The translations under genes and the position numbers were made by a program. 28,577 nucleotides of DNA. Origin: Chloroflexota bacterium. Lineage in GTDB: Bacteria; Chloroflexota; Dehalococcoidia; UBA3495. The notes below the pieces were generated by a model, which saw only the letters and a list, made by a program, of their open reading frames with translations, did no database searches and had not been told where the DNA came from. The stretch is taken from positions 1 to 28,577 of the forward strand of contig JADFNR010000020.1 in the NCBI GenBank assembly GCA_022563275.1. The letters run 5' to 3'. Below, in pieces: positions 6,337-15,199 of the stretch. Numbering within the stretch: position 1 is the first letter of the stretch; every line of letters begins with the position of its first letter.

Positions 6337-7539
6337 TCAGCCCCTGGGCAGGCCCAGGCCGCGGCGGGCCATCTGGTCGCGCATGATCTGCACGCTGCCG
6401 TGGTTGATCCCCGACTGGAACGATCCCATCAGGTTGTGGGCGTACAAACCGTCCTCGATAGCCTCAGGAGACCCGTTGAGCAGTTGGGCGTACGGTCCAA
6501 GTATCTGGGAGATGGCCTCGGTGGTGTGGACACCGTGCTCGGGCGCCCAGACTTTCTCGGCCGAGCCTTCGTAGGTGAAGGTGCCGCCCCGTTCCACCAG
6601 AGACATGCTGCGCATGGTCATCAGGCGGCAGACCTGGGCCTCGGTCCACAGTTCGGCCAGTTTGTCGCGGACGGCCGGGTCTTCGGCCGGGGAATGGCCG
6701 CCAAAGTCGTTCTCCTTGACCCAGTTGACGATGTCTTCGTCGCGGCGGACCGAGATCAGATAGCGGCTGGCGCCGATGCGGTCCAGGTTCAGACCCATGG
6801 CCCCCACGTACCAGCCGGAGTTCTCCTCGCCCAGCATGCACGACGCGGGGATGCGCACATTCTCGAAGAATGTCTCGTTGGTGCGGACCATGCCGTAGGT
6901 GGTGCCCAACGGGGCCGGCGGGTCGCTCTGGATGGTCCACAGCGGCCGCACGGTGATACCCGGAGTGTCCATGGGCACCAGGAAGATGGAGATGCCCCGG
7001 TGCCGGGGCGCGTCCGGGTCGGTGCGGCACATCATGTAGATATGGGACGCGTAATGTGCGGCGGAGGTGTACATCTTCTGCCCGTTGATCACGAAATCGT
7101 CGCCGTCACGCACGGCCCGGCATTGCAATCCAGCCAGGTCGGCCCCGGCTTGGGGCTCGGTGAAGCCCAAGGCGAAGATGATCTCGCCGCGAATCATGCC
7201 GGGGATGAAATACTGTTTCTGTTCCTCGGTGCCCGCGGCAAGGATGGCCGGCGCCCCGCTTCCCGCGCCGCCCACGCTGATGCCCCGTCTCATGAACTCT
7301 TCTTCCACGATGTATTGGTCGATGCGGCTGCCGCTCTGGCCGCCGTATTCCTTGGGCCAACTGATGCCGATCCAGCCCTTATCGGCGACCTTCTTCACCA
7401 GCGCCAGGTATTCAGGGCCGCGGCCCCCCTCTTCGCCGCCCTCCATCTCGTCAATGAGTCCCTGACTGACGTTCTCGGCGATGAAATCGCTCACTTCCTG
7501 GCGGAATTTCTCTTGTTCCGGTGTGTAGCCAAAATCCAT
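6337..7539 (-). CDS. Acyl-CoA dehydrogenase (partner 2)
   Basis: A 400-residue acyl-CoA dehydrogenase, dissimilar to its neighbour. It has GWIGISWPKEYGGQ in the N-terminal domain, LGFTEPQAGADLAGL and VINGQKMYTSAAHYA in the FAD-binding middle domain, and a C-terminal end (SGINHGSVQIMRDQMARRGLG) that replaces the common GGTSEIQ-type segment. I chose the ATG at 7539 because GGAGAG lies eight bases upstream and MDFGYTPEQEKFR is a normal family N-terminus. The frame is open 22 codons further to 7605, but that extension has no such support. A promoter-like sequence (7614-7642) lies in the 146-base gap to the ETF gene, so the two dehydrogenases may also be transcribed on their own. Substrate unknown. 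Confidence 0.9.
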   Translation of the reverse strand: MDFGYTPEQEKFRQEVSDFIAENVSQGLIDEMEGGEEGGRGPEYLALVKKVADKGWIGISWPKEYGGQSGSRIDQYIVEEEFMRRGISVGGAGSGAPAILAAGTEEQKQYFIPGMIRGEIIFALGFTEPQAGADLAGLQCRAVRDGDDFVINGQKMYTSAAHYASHIYMMCRTDPDAPRHRGISIFLVPMDTPGITVRPLWTIQSDPPAPLGTTYGMVRTNETFFENVRIPASCMLGEENSGWYVGAMGLNLDRIGASRYLISVRRDEDIVNWVKENDFGGHSPAEDPAVRDKLAELWTEAQVCRLMTMRSMSLVERGGTFTYEGSAEKVWAPEHGVHTTEAISQILGPYAQLLNGSPEAIEDGLYAHNLMGSFQSGINHGSVQIMRDQMARRGLGLPRG

Positions 7540-7613
7540 CGTGTAACTCTCCAAATCTTGGGTGAATACCGGGCCTGGCGCCAAGCCATCGCCCCTCAGA
7601 TTCACGCATTGCC

Positions 7614-7642
7614 ATTTTCCTGTGCCGCCGAATCCATGTCAA
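7614..7642 (-). promoter_or_regulatory. Possible internal promoter for the acyl-CoA dehydrogenases
   Basis: On the minus strand a perfect TTGACA (7637-7642) is followed after 17 bases by GAAAAT (7614-7619, 4 of 6). It lies in the 146-base gap between the ETF and dehydrogenase genes. Confidence 0.4.
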
Positions 7643-7685
7643 GTGAACTGGCAGCGCCACGGCTGGGCGTTACTGGGGCATCGCC

Positions 7686-9563
7686 CTATTTAGCGACTGA
7701 ACTCAGCTCCAACAATATCGGCCGCAGTTCTTCGATCAGCGGCGGCAAGAACTCCTCCCAAGTGCCGACGATGCCGAAATCGGACGAGCGGAACATCACC
7801 GCCCGGCGGTTCTGGTTGATGGAGATGATCACTCCAGCCCGTTGCAGCCCAACAGTGTGGTTGAACGCGCCCCGGATACCCACCGCCAGGTACACGGTGG
7901 GAGCGATGGTGCGTCCGCTGATTCCGACCTGGACCTGCTGGGGCAGCCAGCCCTCGTGGGCCACGTCCCGGGTGATGGCGATGCTGGCGCCGATGGAGCG
8001 GGCCATCTCTTGGATCTTGGCCAGGTTTTCGACCCCACCGAAGCCCATGCCGACCCCCAGAACCACCGGAGCGTTGGCCAAGATGAGCCCAACTTCGTCC
8101 TCCTGGAATTCCTCTTTCAGCAACCGGACATCCGGCCCATCGAAGGGAACCGCGGGTAGCTGCTCCACGCTGGCGGTTGCGCCGGGCTCGGTTGCGGCGG
8201 GCGTGAGCAGTCCGGGCCGCAGCGTCACCAGGTTGGGCAACGTCTTGGACAGGATGGGCGCGATCACGTTGCCGCCCAGGGCTGGTTTCAATTGCACCAG
8301 ACGTCCTTCGGCGTCTATCTCCAGGTCAATGGCGTCGCCGGTGAGACCCAGTTCTAGTCTGGCGGCCAGCCTGGACGCCAGGTCGCGGCCATCGGCGGTT
8401 GAAGCGAACAGCACTGCGTAAGGAAGTTCTTTTTGTACAGCCTCGGCTAATGCCCGGCCCACAGCCATGCCGTAGACCGGCCCAATTTGAGAATTGTCCA
8501 GCACCAGCACCCGGTCGGCGCCCTGGGAGGCCAACTCCGCGATGGTGGAGTCTTGCTGGGGCGCGATCAGCACTGCCACGACCTCGCTCTTGGTGTTCTG
8601 AGTGAGTTCCCGGGCCTTGCCCAGCATCTCCAGTGTTACGTGGGCCAGGCCCTGGCGGGTGGTCTCGGCCACCACCCAGATGCTCTTCTCTTTGCCGCCG
8701 GGGTACCGGGGCAGGGATGCCGGTCCGGAACCAGCCCCTGATTCGGCGGCCAGTTCGGCCAGGCGCTTTCGCAGCGATTCGGCCACCTGCTTGGCGGCGT
8801 CCTCCGGGGTGGCATCCTCCAGCAGGACCCCCAGGCGGTTGGGCTCCACCAGACGTATCTCATCCACCCAGGTCGGAGACCCCTCAGCCCCGAACTGGGT
8901 CAGATCACCTGTAGATCCGGCGGGACCATCAGCCAATAGGTCGGCGCAGGTTACTTCTTCCGCCGGTATCCCCTGGGCCCGGTCCATCTGTTCCTTGTTG
9001 GGGTAAAGCTCGGGAGCCACCCCTTCGGTCACGCAGACCAAGGCGGGCAGGCCGCACTCCAGGGTCTGAAACCCCTCGTCGGTCATGCGCTCCGCGATCA
9101 CCGATCTTCCGTCATCGCTGAGGTCCAGTTTCCGCACGCTACTGATGTGGGGGAGGCCCATGAGCTCCGCGATCTCCGGACCGACCTGTCCCGTTTCGCC
9201 GTCGGTGCTATTGCGGCCGCAGATTATCAGGTCTGGTTTCTCCCGTCGCAGCGCCAAAGACAATGCCCGGGATGTGGCCAGCGTGTCAGAGCCGGCCAGG
9301 GCGCGGTCGGTGACCAGCACCGCCCGGTCGGCCCCCAGGGCCACGCAGTTGGTCAACCCCTCGCTGGCCGCCGGCGGCCCCATGGAGATGACCACAACCT
9401 CGTCATCCGGGGAGTTTTTCAGTTCAACTGCCCGGACCAGCCCCAGGAGGTCAAAGGGATTGACCTCGGAAGGCACACCTTCGCGGATGATGGTTTTTGC
9501 TTCGTAGTCGAACTGGATACGCGCGATGATGGGCACGTATTTCATGCACACGGCGATTTTCAT
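7686..9563 (-). CDS. Electron transfer flavoprotein, beta-alpha fusion
   Basis: The 625-residue protein joins both ETF subunits. Residues 1 to about 272 are EtfB (MKIAVCMKYVP start, NPFDLLGLVRAVELK, and CGRNSTDGETGQVGPEIAELMGLPH, the nucleotide-site segment). Residues about 273-290 are a Gly/Ala/Pro-rich linker. Residues about 291-625 are EtfA, with the C-terminal FAD domain (VVLGVGMGFGGVENL, then GRTIAPTVYLAVGIRGAFNHTVG and the SSDFGIVGTWEEFLPPL ending). In most bacteria etfB and etfA are separate genes, while fused forms are known, for example in some archaea. It takes electrons from acyl-CoA dehydrogenases, which are encoded just downstream. No ETF-quinone oxidoreductase gene is in the window. 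I see no sign of a frameshift artefact: the linker is a normal in-frame stretch. Confidence 0.93.
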   Translation of the reverse strand: MKIAVCMKYVPIIARIQFDYEAKTIIREGVPSEVNPFDLLGLVRAVELKNSPDDEVVVISMGPPAASEGLTNCVALGADRAVLVTDRALAGSDTLATSRALSLALRREKPDLIICGRNSTDGETGQVGPEIAELMGLPHISSVRKLDLSDDGRSVIAERMTDEGFQTLECGLPALVCVTEGVAPELYPNKEQMDRAQGIPAEEVTCADLLADGPAGSTGDLTQFGAEGSPTWVDEIRLVEPNRLGVLLEDATPEDAAKQVAESLRKRLAELAAESGAGSGPASLPRYPGGKEKSIWVVAETTRQGLAHVTLEMLGKARELTQNTKSEVVAVLIAPQQDSTIAELASQGADRVLVLDNSQIGPVYGMAVGRALAEAVQKELPYAVLFASTADGRDLASRLAARLELGLTGDAIDLEIDAEGRLVQLKPALGGNVIAPILSKTLPNLVTLRPGLLTPAATEPGATASVEQLPAVPFDGPDVRLLKEEFQEDEVGLILANAPVVLGVGMGFGGVENLAKIQEMARSIGASIAITRDVAHEGWLPQQVQVGISGRTIAPTVYLAVGIRGAFNHTVGLQRAGVIISINQNRRAVMFRSSDFGIVGTWEEFLPPLIEELRPILLELSSVAK

Positions 9564-9622
9564 AGATCAGCTGGGCCTCAAGTTTGGATTGGTTGATGGG
9601 TCTGCGTGGGGTGTTAGGGGGG

Positions 9623-11008
9623 TCAGTCGCTATTTGAAACGTTGATTCCCATGACCTTTTCCCGTACCTCTGAGGTCAGGCGCTCCAATTTCCCACTGAT
9701 GGCCACCGGGAAACGGGGCGGGTTGTTCAGGACCTTGAACCGGCCGTCCAGGGCGGCGAAGTCATCTTGAAACCGCTTCCTGACCTCTTCAAGCGTGACC
9801 TGCGGCCCGGTCCTCCGGCCGTCCTTCATGACCTCTTCCAGCAGCGGCAGCCCGCCGGGGAGCTCCTCGTCATCCAGGGCGATGATGTCTCTGGCAAACA
9901 TGCCGGCGGCGTCTTTGGTCCGGAAAACCTGCTTGGCGCCGGGCAGGGAGACCTTCTCAGGGCTGAGCTTCATCACCGGCCGGCCGTCGAAACAAACCAG
10001 CTTATAAGCCATGTCCGACCAGGGGGCGTCGGCCGAAACACCGGCCTTGGTGCCGACACCGAATAGGTCGATGGGCGCTCCAGCCTTGACCAGGGTCTCC
10101 AGTTCATATTCGTCCAGCCCGCCGCTGGCCAAAATCTTGACGTAGTCCAGCCCGGAATCGTCCAGTATCGTCCGCACCCGGCGGCTCAGTTCATCGAAGT
10201 CCCCCGAGTCCAAGCGGACGGCCATGAGCCTCTGGCCGTCACCTTCCATCTCCTTGGCCACTTGCACCGCGTTCCAGGCGCCCGAGATGGTGTCGTAGGT
10301 GTCGATGAGCAGGATGGTCCGGCCTGGGAACGACTGGGCATAGGCCCGGAAGGCATCCAACTCGGTGGCGAATGTGGAGATGAACGAGTGGGCCATGGTG
10401 CCCGCCGGGGGCATGCCGTAGATACTGGCGGCCAGCACGTTGCTGGTTGAACTGAAACCGGCGATGTAGCTGGCGCGGGCCATCTTCAGAGCGGCATCGG
10501 TGCCCTGGGTGCGGCGGGAGGCGAAATCGGCGATACCCCGCCCCTGGGCGGCCCAGACGCAGCGGGCGGCTTTGGTTGCCAGCATGCTCTGGAGGTTGAC
10601 CTGATTGATGATGAAGGTCTCGACCAATTGGGCTTCGATCAGCGGGGCCGTGATCTCAACCGCCGGTTCGTCGGCGAAGTACAGCCGTCCCTCGGGAATG
10701 GCCCGGACGCTGCCGGTGAACCGGACCCCTCGAAGAAAATCCAAGAAGTCACCGGAGAAGATACCCGTGGCCCGCAGGTAGTCGATGGCCCGTCCGCTGA
10801 AATTCAGATTGGAGAGATAATCCAGTACGTCCTCCAGCCCGGCGGAGACGAAATAGGCGCGGTTGGGCGGGTAGGTGCGAGTGAACAGGCTAAAGGTGGC
10901 GGTGGCCAGCATCCCCTGGCTCAAGAACGCCTGAGACATGGTCAACTCGTATAGGTCTGTGAACAGGCCCAGGTCTTCTCCGGGCAACGGTAATTTTGGT
11001 TCGGTCAT
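9623..11008 (-). CDS. pncB: Nicotinate phosphoribosyltransferase
   Basis: This 461-residue enzyme makes nicotinate mononucleotide from nicotinate and PRPP in the Preiss-Handler route to NAD. Visible family features are the start LGLFTDLYELTMSQAF, the Arg-rich segment FASRRTQGTDAAL, the SSTSNVLAA stretch, GTMAHSFI with the catalytic His (about 207), the phosphate-site DTYDTISG and RLDSGD, and ILASGGLDEYEL followed by FGVGTKAGVS. Length fits the family. It is the first gene of the leftward cluster, 59 bases before the ETF gene, and has a strong promoter (11053-11082). A housekeeping NAD gene leading an acyl-CoA oxidation cluster may simply be positional, or may tie cofactor supply to beta-oxidation. 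Confidence 0.93.
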   Translation of the reverse strand: MTEPKLPLPGEDLGLFTDLYELTMSQAFLSQGMLATATFSLFTRTYPPNRAYFVSAGLEDVLDYLSNLNFSGRAIDYLRATGIFSGDFLDFLRGVRFTGSVRAIPEGRLYFADEPAVEITAPLIEAQLVETFIINQVNLQSMLATKAARCVWAAQGRGIADFASRRTQGTDAALKMARASYIAGFSSTSNVLAASIYGMPPAGTMAHSFISTFATELDAFRAYAQSFPGRTILLIDTYDTISGAWNAVQVAKEMEGDGQRLMAVRLDSGDFDELSRRVRTILDDSGLDYVKILASGGLDEYELETLVKAGAPIDLFGVGTKAGVSADAPWSDMAYKLVCFDGRPVMKLSPEKVSLPGAKQVFRTKDAAGMFARDIIALDDEELPGGLPLLEEVMKDGRRTGPQVTLEEVRKRFQDDFAALDGRFKVLNNPPRFPVAISGKLERLTSEVREKVMGINVSNSD

Positions 11009-11139
11009 CTGGTCCGTGATGGGGCCATGGGTTTAGGATTAGGTTAGCGCGTATTATGTTGGCGTCTCGAAGCCGGTGTCAACCGAGGTTGAGCGTGGAT
11101 TACGCCTAAGCGTCGACAGGCCTTTCGGAGCGGCTCTTC
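11009..11139. other. Left part of the divergent pncB/mtnA intergenic region
   Basis: The gap between pncB and mtnA (439 bases in all) holds two divergent promoters (11053-11082 minus, 11140-11168 plus), the SAM-I riboswitch and its terminator. I see no gene in it. Between the two promoters (11083-11139) I see no operator-like dyad. Confidence 0.7.
11053..11082 (-). promoter_or_regulatory. Sigma70-type promoter of the pncB-etf-acd cluster
   Basis: Minus strand TTGACA (11077-11082) and CATAAT (11053-11058, 5 of 6) are separated by 18 bases. The -35 context GTTGACACCGGC is identical over 12 bases to that of the cupin promoter. Transcription would start near 11046, about 40 bases before the pncB ATG. 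Confidence 0.7.
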
Positions 11140-11168
11140 TTGACACGGTGACAGCCCCTTAGTAACAT
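11140..11168 (+). promoter_or_regulatory. Sigma70-type promoter of the SAM-cycle operon
   Basis: A perfect TTGACA (11140-11145) and TAACAT (11163-11168, 4 of 6) have a 17-base spacer. Transcription would begin near 11175, some 40 bases before the riboswitch, which is the right arrangement. Confidence 0.65.
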
Positions 11169-11216
11169 TTACACGACTCCAAAGACACGCTTAAAAATCA
11201 AAAGGCAACTCAGAAA

Positions 11217-11350
11217 CCCTTATCCAGAACGGCAGAGGGGACGGCCCTATGAAGCCTGGCAACCGGTCTCGGTCCGTTGAGGCGGGCGGGGAAACGGTGC
11301 TAACTCCGGCGGCCGGCGCTGGTCAATCAGCGGCGGGCGAAAGATGAGGG
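11217..11350 (+). ncRNA. SAM-I (S-box) riboswitch aptamer
   Basis: The aptamer shows the conserved S-box blocks in order: ATGAAGCCTGGCAACC (11249-11264), GGTGCTAACTCC (11296-11307) and GAAAGATGAGGG (11339-11350). An 8-bp P1 helix closes it: CCCTTATC (11217-11224) pairs with GATGAGGG (11343-11350), with one G-U pair. It lies between a promoter and mtnA. SAM-I aptamers bind S-adenosylmethionine and normally switch genes off when it is plentiful. Confidence 0.95.
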
Positions 11351-11395
11351 GGGCTCAGGGCGTCTGTGAGCTTCTCTAATCGAGAGGCTTTTTTT
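11347..11395 (+). terminator. SAM riboswitch expression platform: terminator and antiterminator
   Basis: The terminator has a 7-bp stem (11370-11376 with 11382-11388) followed by seven U (11389-11395). A competing 10-bp antiterminator can form between 11347-11356 and 11368-11377 (several G-U pairs, 11-base loop). It uses the 3' strand of P1 and the left arm of the terminator. SAM binding fixes P1, frees the terminator arm and stops transcription. Without SAM the antiterminator wins and mtnA and the genes after it are read. Confidence 0.85.
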
Positions 11396-11447
11396 ATGTC
11401 TAAGTCCTGCCGTGAAACTCCGGTTTAACCCCCTTGGAGCATATCCG

Positions 11448-12491
11448 GTGAGCGAAATCCGACCCATCGAGTGGGCCAACGGCACACTCAGGCTGCTAGA
11501 CCAGACCCGCCTTCCAACCGAAGAAGTAATCGTGGAAGCGTACGGGTATCTGGAAGTCGTGGACGCCATCAAAACGATGCGCGTGCGGGGCGCACCGGCC
11601 ATCGGCGTGACCGCCGCCTACGCCGTCGCCATGGCGGCCCGAGAGTTGGACATCTCAGATAAAGACACATTCCTACAGCGGCTGGAAGAGGCTGGAGCGG
11701 AGATAAAGGCCGCGCGGCCCACCGCCGTAAACCTGATGTGGGCCGTTGACCGGATGCTGGCGCTGGCCAGGTCCGAACCCGACACCGCCAGGATCAAAGA
11801 CCGCCTGGTGGAAGAGGCGGTCTCCATGGAGAAGGAAGACGAAGCGGTCAACCGCAAGATGGGCAGCCACGGCAAAGAATTGATGCCCGACGGCGGCTCG
11901 GTCTTGACCCATTGCAACGCCGGGGCGCTGGCGACGGCCGCCTACGGCACGGCGGTGGGCGTGATCAGGGCCGGATGGGAAGACGGCAAGCGGTTCAAGG
12001 TGTTCAACACCGAGACCAGGCCCTTCCTGCAGGGCGCCCGGCTGACCGCCTGGGAATTCAAGAAGCTCGGCATACCGTCCACCCTGGTGGTGGACTCGGC
12101 GGCGGGCATGCTGATGCACCGGGGCGAGATCGGCTGTGTGATCACCGGGGCCGACCGGATCGCCGCCAACGGCGACACCGCCAACAAGATAGGCACCTAC
12201 ACCCTGGCGGTGCTGGCCAAGGAGAACGGAATCCCGTTCTACGTCGCCGCGCCGACCAGCACGGTTGACATGAACCTGCCCAACGGCGATGAGATAGAGA
12301 TCGAGGAGCGCTCCCCAAGCGAGGTTACCGAGTTTCGCGGTGTGCCTATCGCGCCGGAAGGCGTCGAGGCCCTGAACCCGGGTTTCGACGTGACGCCCGC
12401 CAGATACGTGAGCGCCATCATTACCGAGGCCGGGATCGCCCGCCCGCCTTTCATCGAAAGTCTGGACTTGGCGATAAAGTCGGTCCGGTAG
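11448..12491 (+). CDS. mtnA: S-methyl-5-thioribose-1-phosphate isomerase
   Basis: The 347-residue enzyme converts methylthioribose-1-phosphate to methylthioribulose-1-phosphate in the methionine salvage pathway. It belongs to the eIF2B-like aldose-ketose isomerases. Key features are RGAPAIGVTAAY, the catalytic Cys in LTHCNAGALAT (C156) and the catalytic Asp in ITGADRIAANGDTANKIGTY (D236). The 80-residue spacing equals that of the B. subtilis enzyme (C160, D240). I chose GTG at 11448 because TTGGAG lies about eight bases upstream and the following SEIRPIEW is the usual N-terminus. An in-frame GTG at 11412 would add 12 residues right after the terminator. It is the first gene under the SAM-I riboswitch. 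Confidence 0.93.
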   Translation: MSEIRPIEWANGTLRLLDQTRLPTEEVIVEAYGYLEVVDAIKTMRVRGAPAIGVTAAYAVAMAARELDISDKDTFLQRLEEAGAEIKAARPTAVNLMWAVDRMLALARSEPDTARIKDRLVEEAVSMEKEDEAVNRKMGSHGKELMPDGGSVLTHCNAGALATAAYGTAVGVIRAGWEDGKRFKVFNTETRPFLQGARLTAWEFKKLGIPSTLVVDSAAGMLMHRGEIGCVITGADRIAANGDTANKIGTYTLAVLAKENGIPFYVAAPTSTVDMNLPNGDEIEIEERSPSEVTEFRGVPIAPEGVEALNPGFDVTPARYVSAIITEAGIARPPFIESLDLAIKSVR

Positions 12492-12502
12492 ATAAAAGCC
12501 TG

Positions 12503-13375
12503 ATGAGCACGAAACAGAAAGCGGCAATAGCGGTTATCGGCGGCAGCGGTCTCTACGAGATGGACGGCATGACCGGCATCGACACCGTGGATGTGGACAC
12601 ACCCTTCGGGAAACCCAGCGACGCCATCGTGCTGGGAGACCTGGACGGGGTGAGGGTTGCCTTCCTGCCCCGGCACGGTCGAGGCCACCGGTTCAACCCC
12701 TCCCATATACCGGCAAGGGCCAACATCTACGCACTGAAATCTCTGGGTGTGGAGCGGATAATCTCGGTGAGCGCCGTGGGCAGCCTCAAAGAGGAGTTCG
12801 CTCCCCTGGACCTGGTGATCCCCAGTCAGTTGATCGACCGCACCAGACTGCGGGAAAGCACCTTTTTCGACACCGGCGTCGTGGTGCACGTAGCGATGGC
12901 GGACCCGTTCTGCAGCCATGTCAGCCAGGTCGTCCATCACGCGGCCCAGCAGCTAGACATCACGGTGCACCCAGGCGGCACGATGGTGGTTATGGAGGGC
13001 CCCGCTTTCTCCACCAGGGCCGAATCTTTCATGTACCGCTCTTGGGGAGCGGACATAATCGGCATGACCGCCCTTCCGGAGGCCAAACTGGCCAGGGAAG
13101 CCGAGATCTGTTACGCCACCATGGCCTGGATCACCGACTACGATTGTTGGCGCCAGGCATCCGAACCGGTCACGGTGGAGATGGTGATCGCCAATCTGCA
13201 GCAGAACGTGGAGACATCCAAGGCATTATTGCGGCAGGTGATTCCCGCCCTTGGCGAGGAACGCGACTGCCCCTGTGAATCGGCCCTGCGGGACGCGATA
13301 ATCACTGGGAAAGATGAGATCCCGGAGGACCTGAAACGAAAACTTGCCCCGGTCACGGGGAGATATTTAAGCTAG
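12503..13375 (+). CDS. mtnP: S-methyl-5'-thioadenosine phosphorylase
   Basis: This 290-residue purine nucleoside phosphorylase splits methylthioadenosine into adenine and methylthioribose-1-phosphate, the substrate of the preceding gene. The N-terminal phosphate loop reads VIGGSGLYEM, then FLPRHGRGHRFNPSHIPARANIYAL. MEGPAFSTRAES (164-175) contacts the sugar and methylthio group. IGMTALPEAKLAREA and TDYDCW (211-216), with Asp at the base site, mark MTA rather than guanosine or inosine specificity. The start lies 11 bases past the mtnA stop, and no strong ribosome site is visible, which suggests coupled translation. The pair mtnA-mtnP makes the first two salvage steps. The later dioxygenase and dehydratase genes are not in this window. 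Confidence 0.93.
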   Translation: MSTKQKAAIAVIGGSGLYEMDGMTGIDTVDVDTPFGKPSDAIVLGDLDGVRVAFLPRHGRGHRFNPSHIPARANIYALKSLGVERIISVSAVGSLKEEFAPLDLVIPSQLIDRTRLRESTFFDTGVVVHVAMADPFCSHVSQVVHHAAQQLDITVHPGGTMVVMEGPAFSTRAESFMYRSWGADIIGMTALPEAKLAREAEICYATMAWITDYDCWRQASEPVTVEMVIANLQQNVETSKALLRQVIPALGEERDCPCESALRDAIITGKDEIPEDLKRKLAPVTGRYLS

Positions 13376-13400
13376 GACCAGCGAGTCCAGGAGGATGCAC

Positions 13401-13760
13401 ATGCCTAGACAAGACCCGGGCGAGCCGTATTTCCGCGTAGATTCAGCTGAAGGCCAGTCCATGCTGGCCGCGGACCCAAATGGGACCGTGGTGATTGACG
13501 TTCGGCGGGACGACGAATGGGTCACCGGACACGTGGCGGGGGCGATCCACATCCCAGTGGATGACCTGACCGACCGTATCGGCGAGGTCCCCACCGACAG
13601 GAAAGTCCTATTCATCTGTGCTGCCGGCGTCAGAAGCGGGTTGGCCTGCGAGATGGCCGCGGCGCTGGGTTATGCCACGGAGAACCTATTTAATATCGAG
13701 GACGGAACACCCGCCTGGATCGCGGGAGGCCATCCGACGTCCTACGGTGACGACGCCTAG
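13401..13760 (+). CDS. Single-domain rhodanese (sulfurtransferase)
   Basis: A 119-residue rhodanese-fold protein. It has the first conserved block VVIDVRRDDEWVTGHVAGAIHIP and the active loop CAAGVRSG with the catalytic Cys (C73), then a typical ending (NIEDGTPAWIAGGHP). The loop is six residues after the Cys, as in sulfurtransferases, and the Cys is present, so it is likely active in moving a persulfide sulfur. Two ATGs are possible: 13395 touches the AGGAGG site directly, while 13401 has a proper six-base spacing, so I prefer the second. It sits between mtnP and ahcY in the SAM operon, which suggests but does not prove a role in sulfur flow linked to methionine recycling. Confidence 0.88.
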   Translation: MPRQDPGEPYFRVDSAEGQSMLAADPNGTVVIDVRRDDEWVTGHVAGAIHIPVDDLTDRIGEVPTDRKVLFICAAGVRSGLACEMAAALGYATENLFNIEDGTPAWIAGGHPTSYGDDA

Positions 13761-13788
13761 GCTTATCAACCGGAAAATCCGTGTGGCC

Positions 13789-13817
13789 TGGACACCGTTA
13801 TCTAGGAAAAGTAAAAA
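13789..13817 (+). promoter_or_regulatory. Weak possible promoter before ahcY
   Basis: TGGACA (13789-13794, 5 of 6) and TAAAAA (13812-13817, 4 of 6) have a 17-base spacer in the 101-base gap between the rhodanese gene and ahcY. If real, ahcY and metK would have a source of transcripts that escapes the riboswitch. Confidence 0.25.
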
Positions 13818-13846
13818 AATTACAGGTCCGGATATTCGAGACCTGA

Positions 13847-15133
<1,287 letters not shown>

Positions 15134-15199
15134 CCCGACAAACCAAATATTCGGCCAGAGGACCTTAACCAACCCCGGCCGACGACAGGAGAATCAGAT

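Noticed and set aside
6400..8421. A 673-codon open frame on the plus strand opposite the ETF and dehydrogenase genes
   Set aside because: It is a mirror of strong coding sequence in GC-rich DNA, has His/Ala/Gly/Val-rich composition with no known fold, and lies antisense to two well-recognised families.
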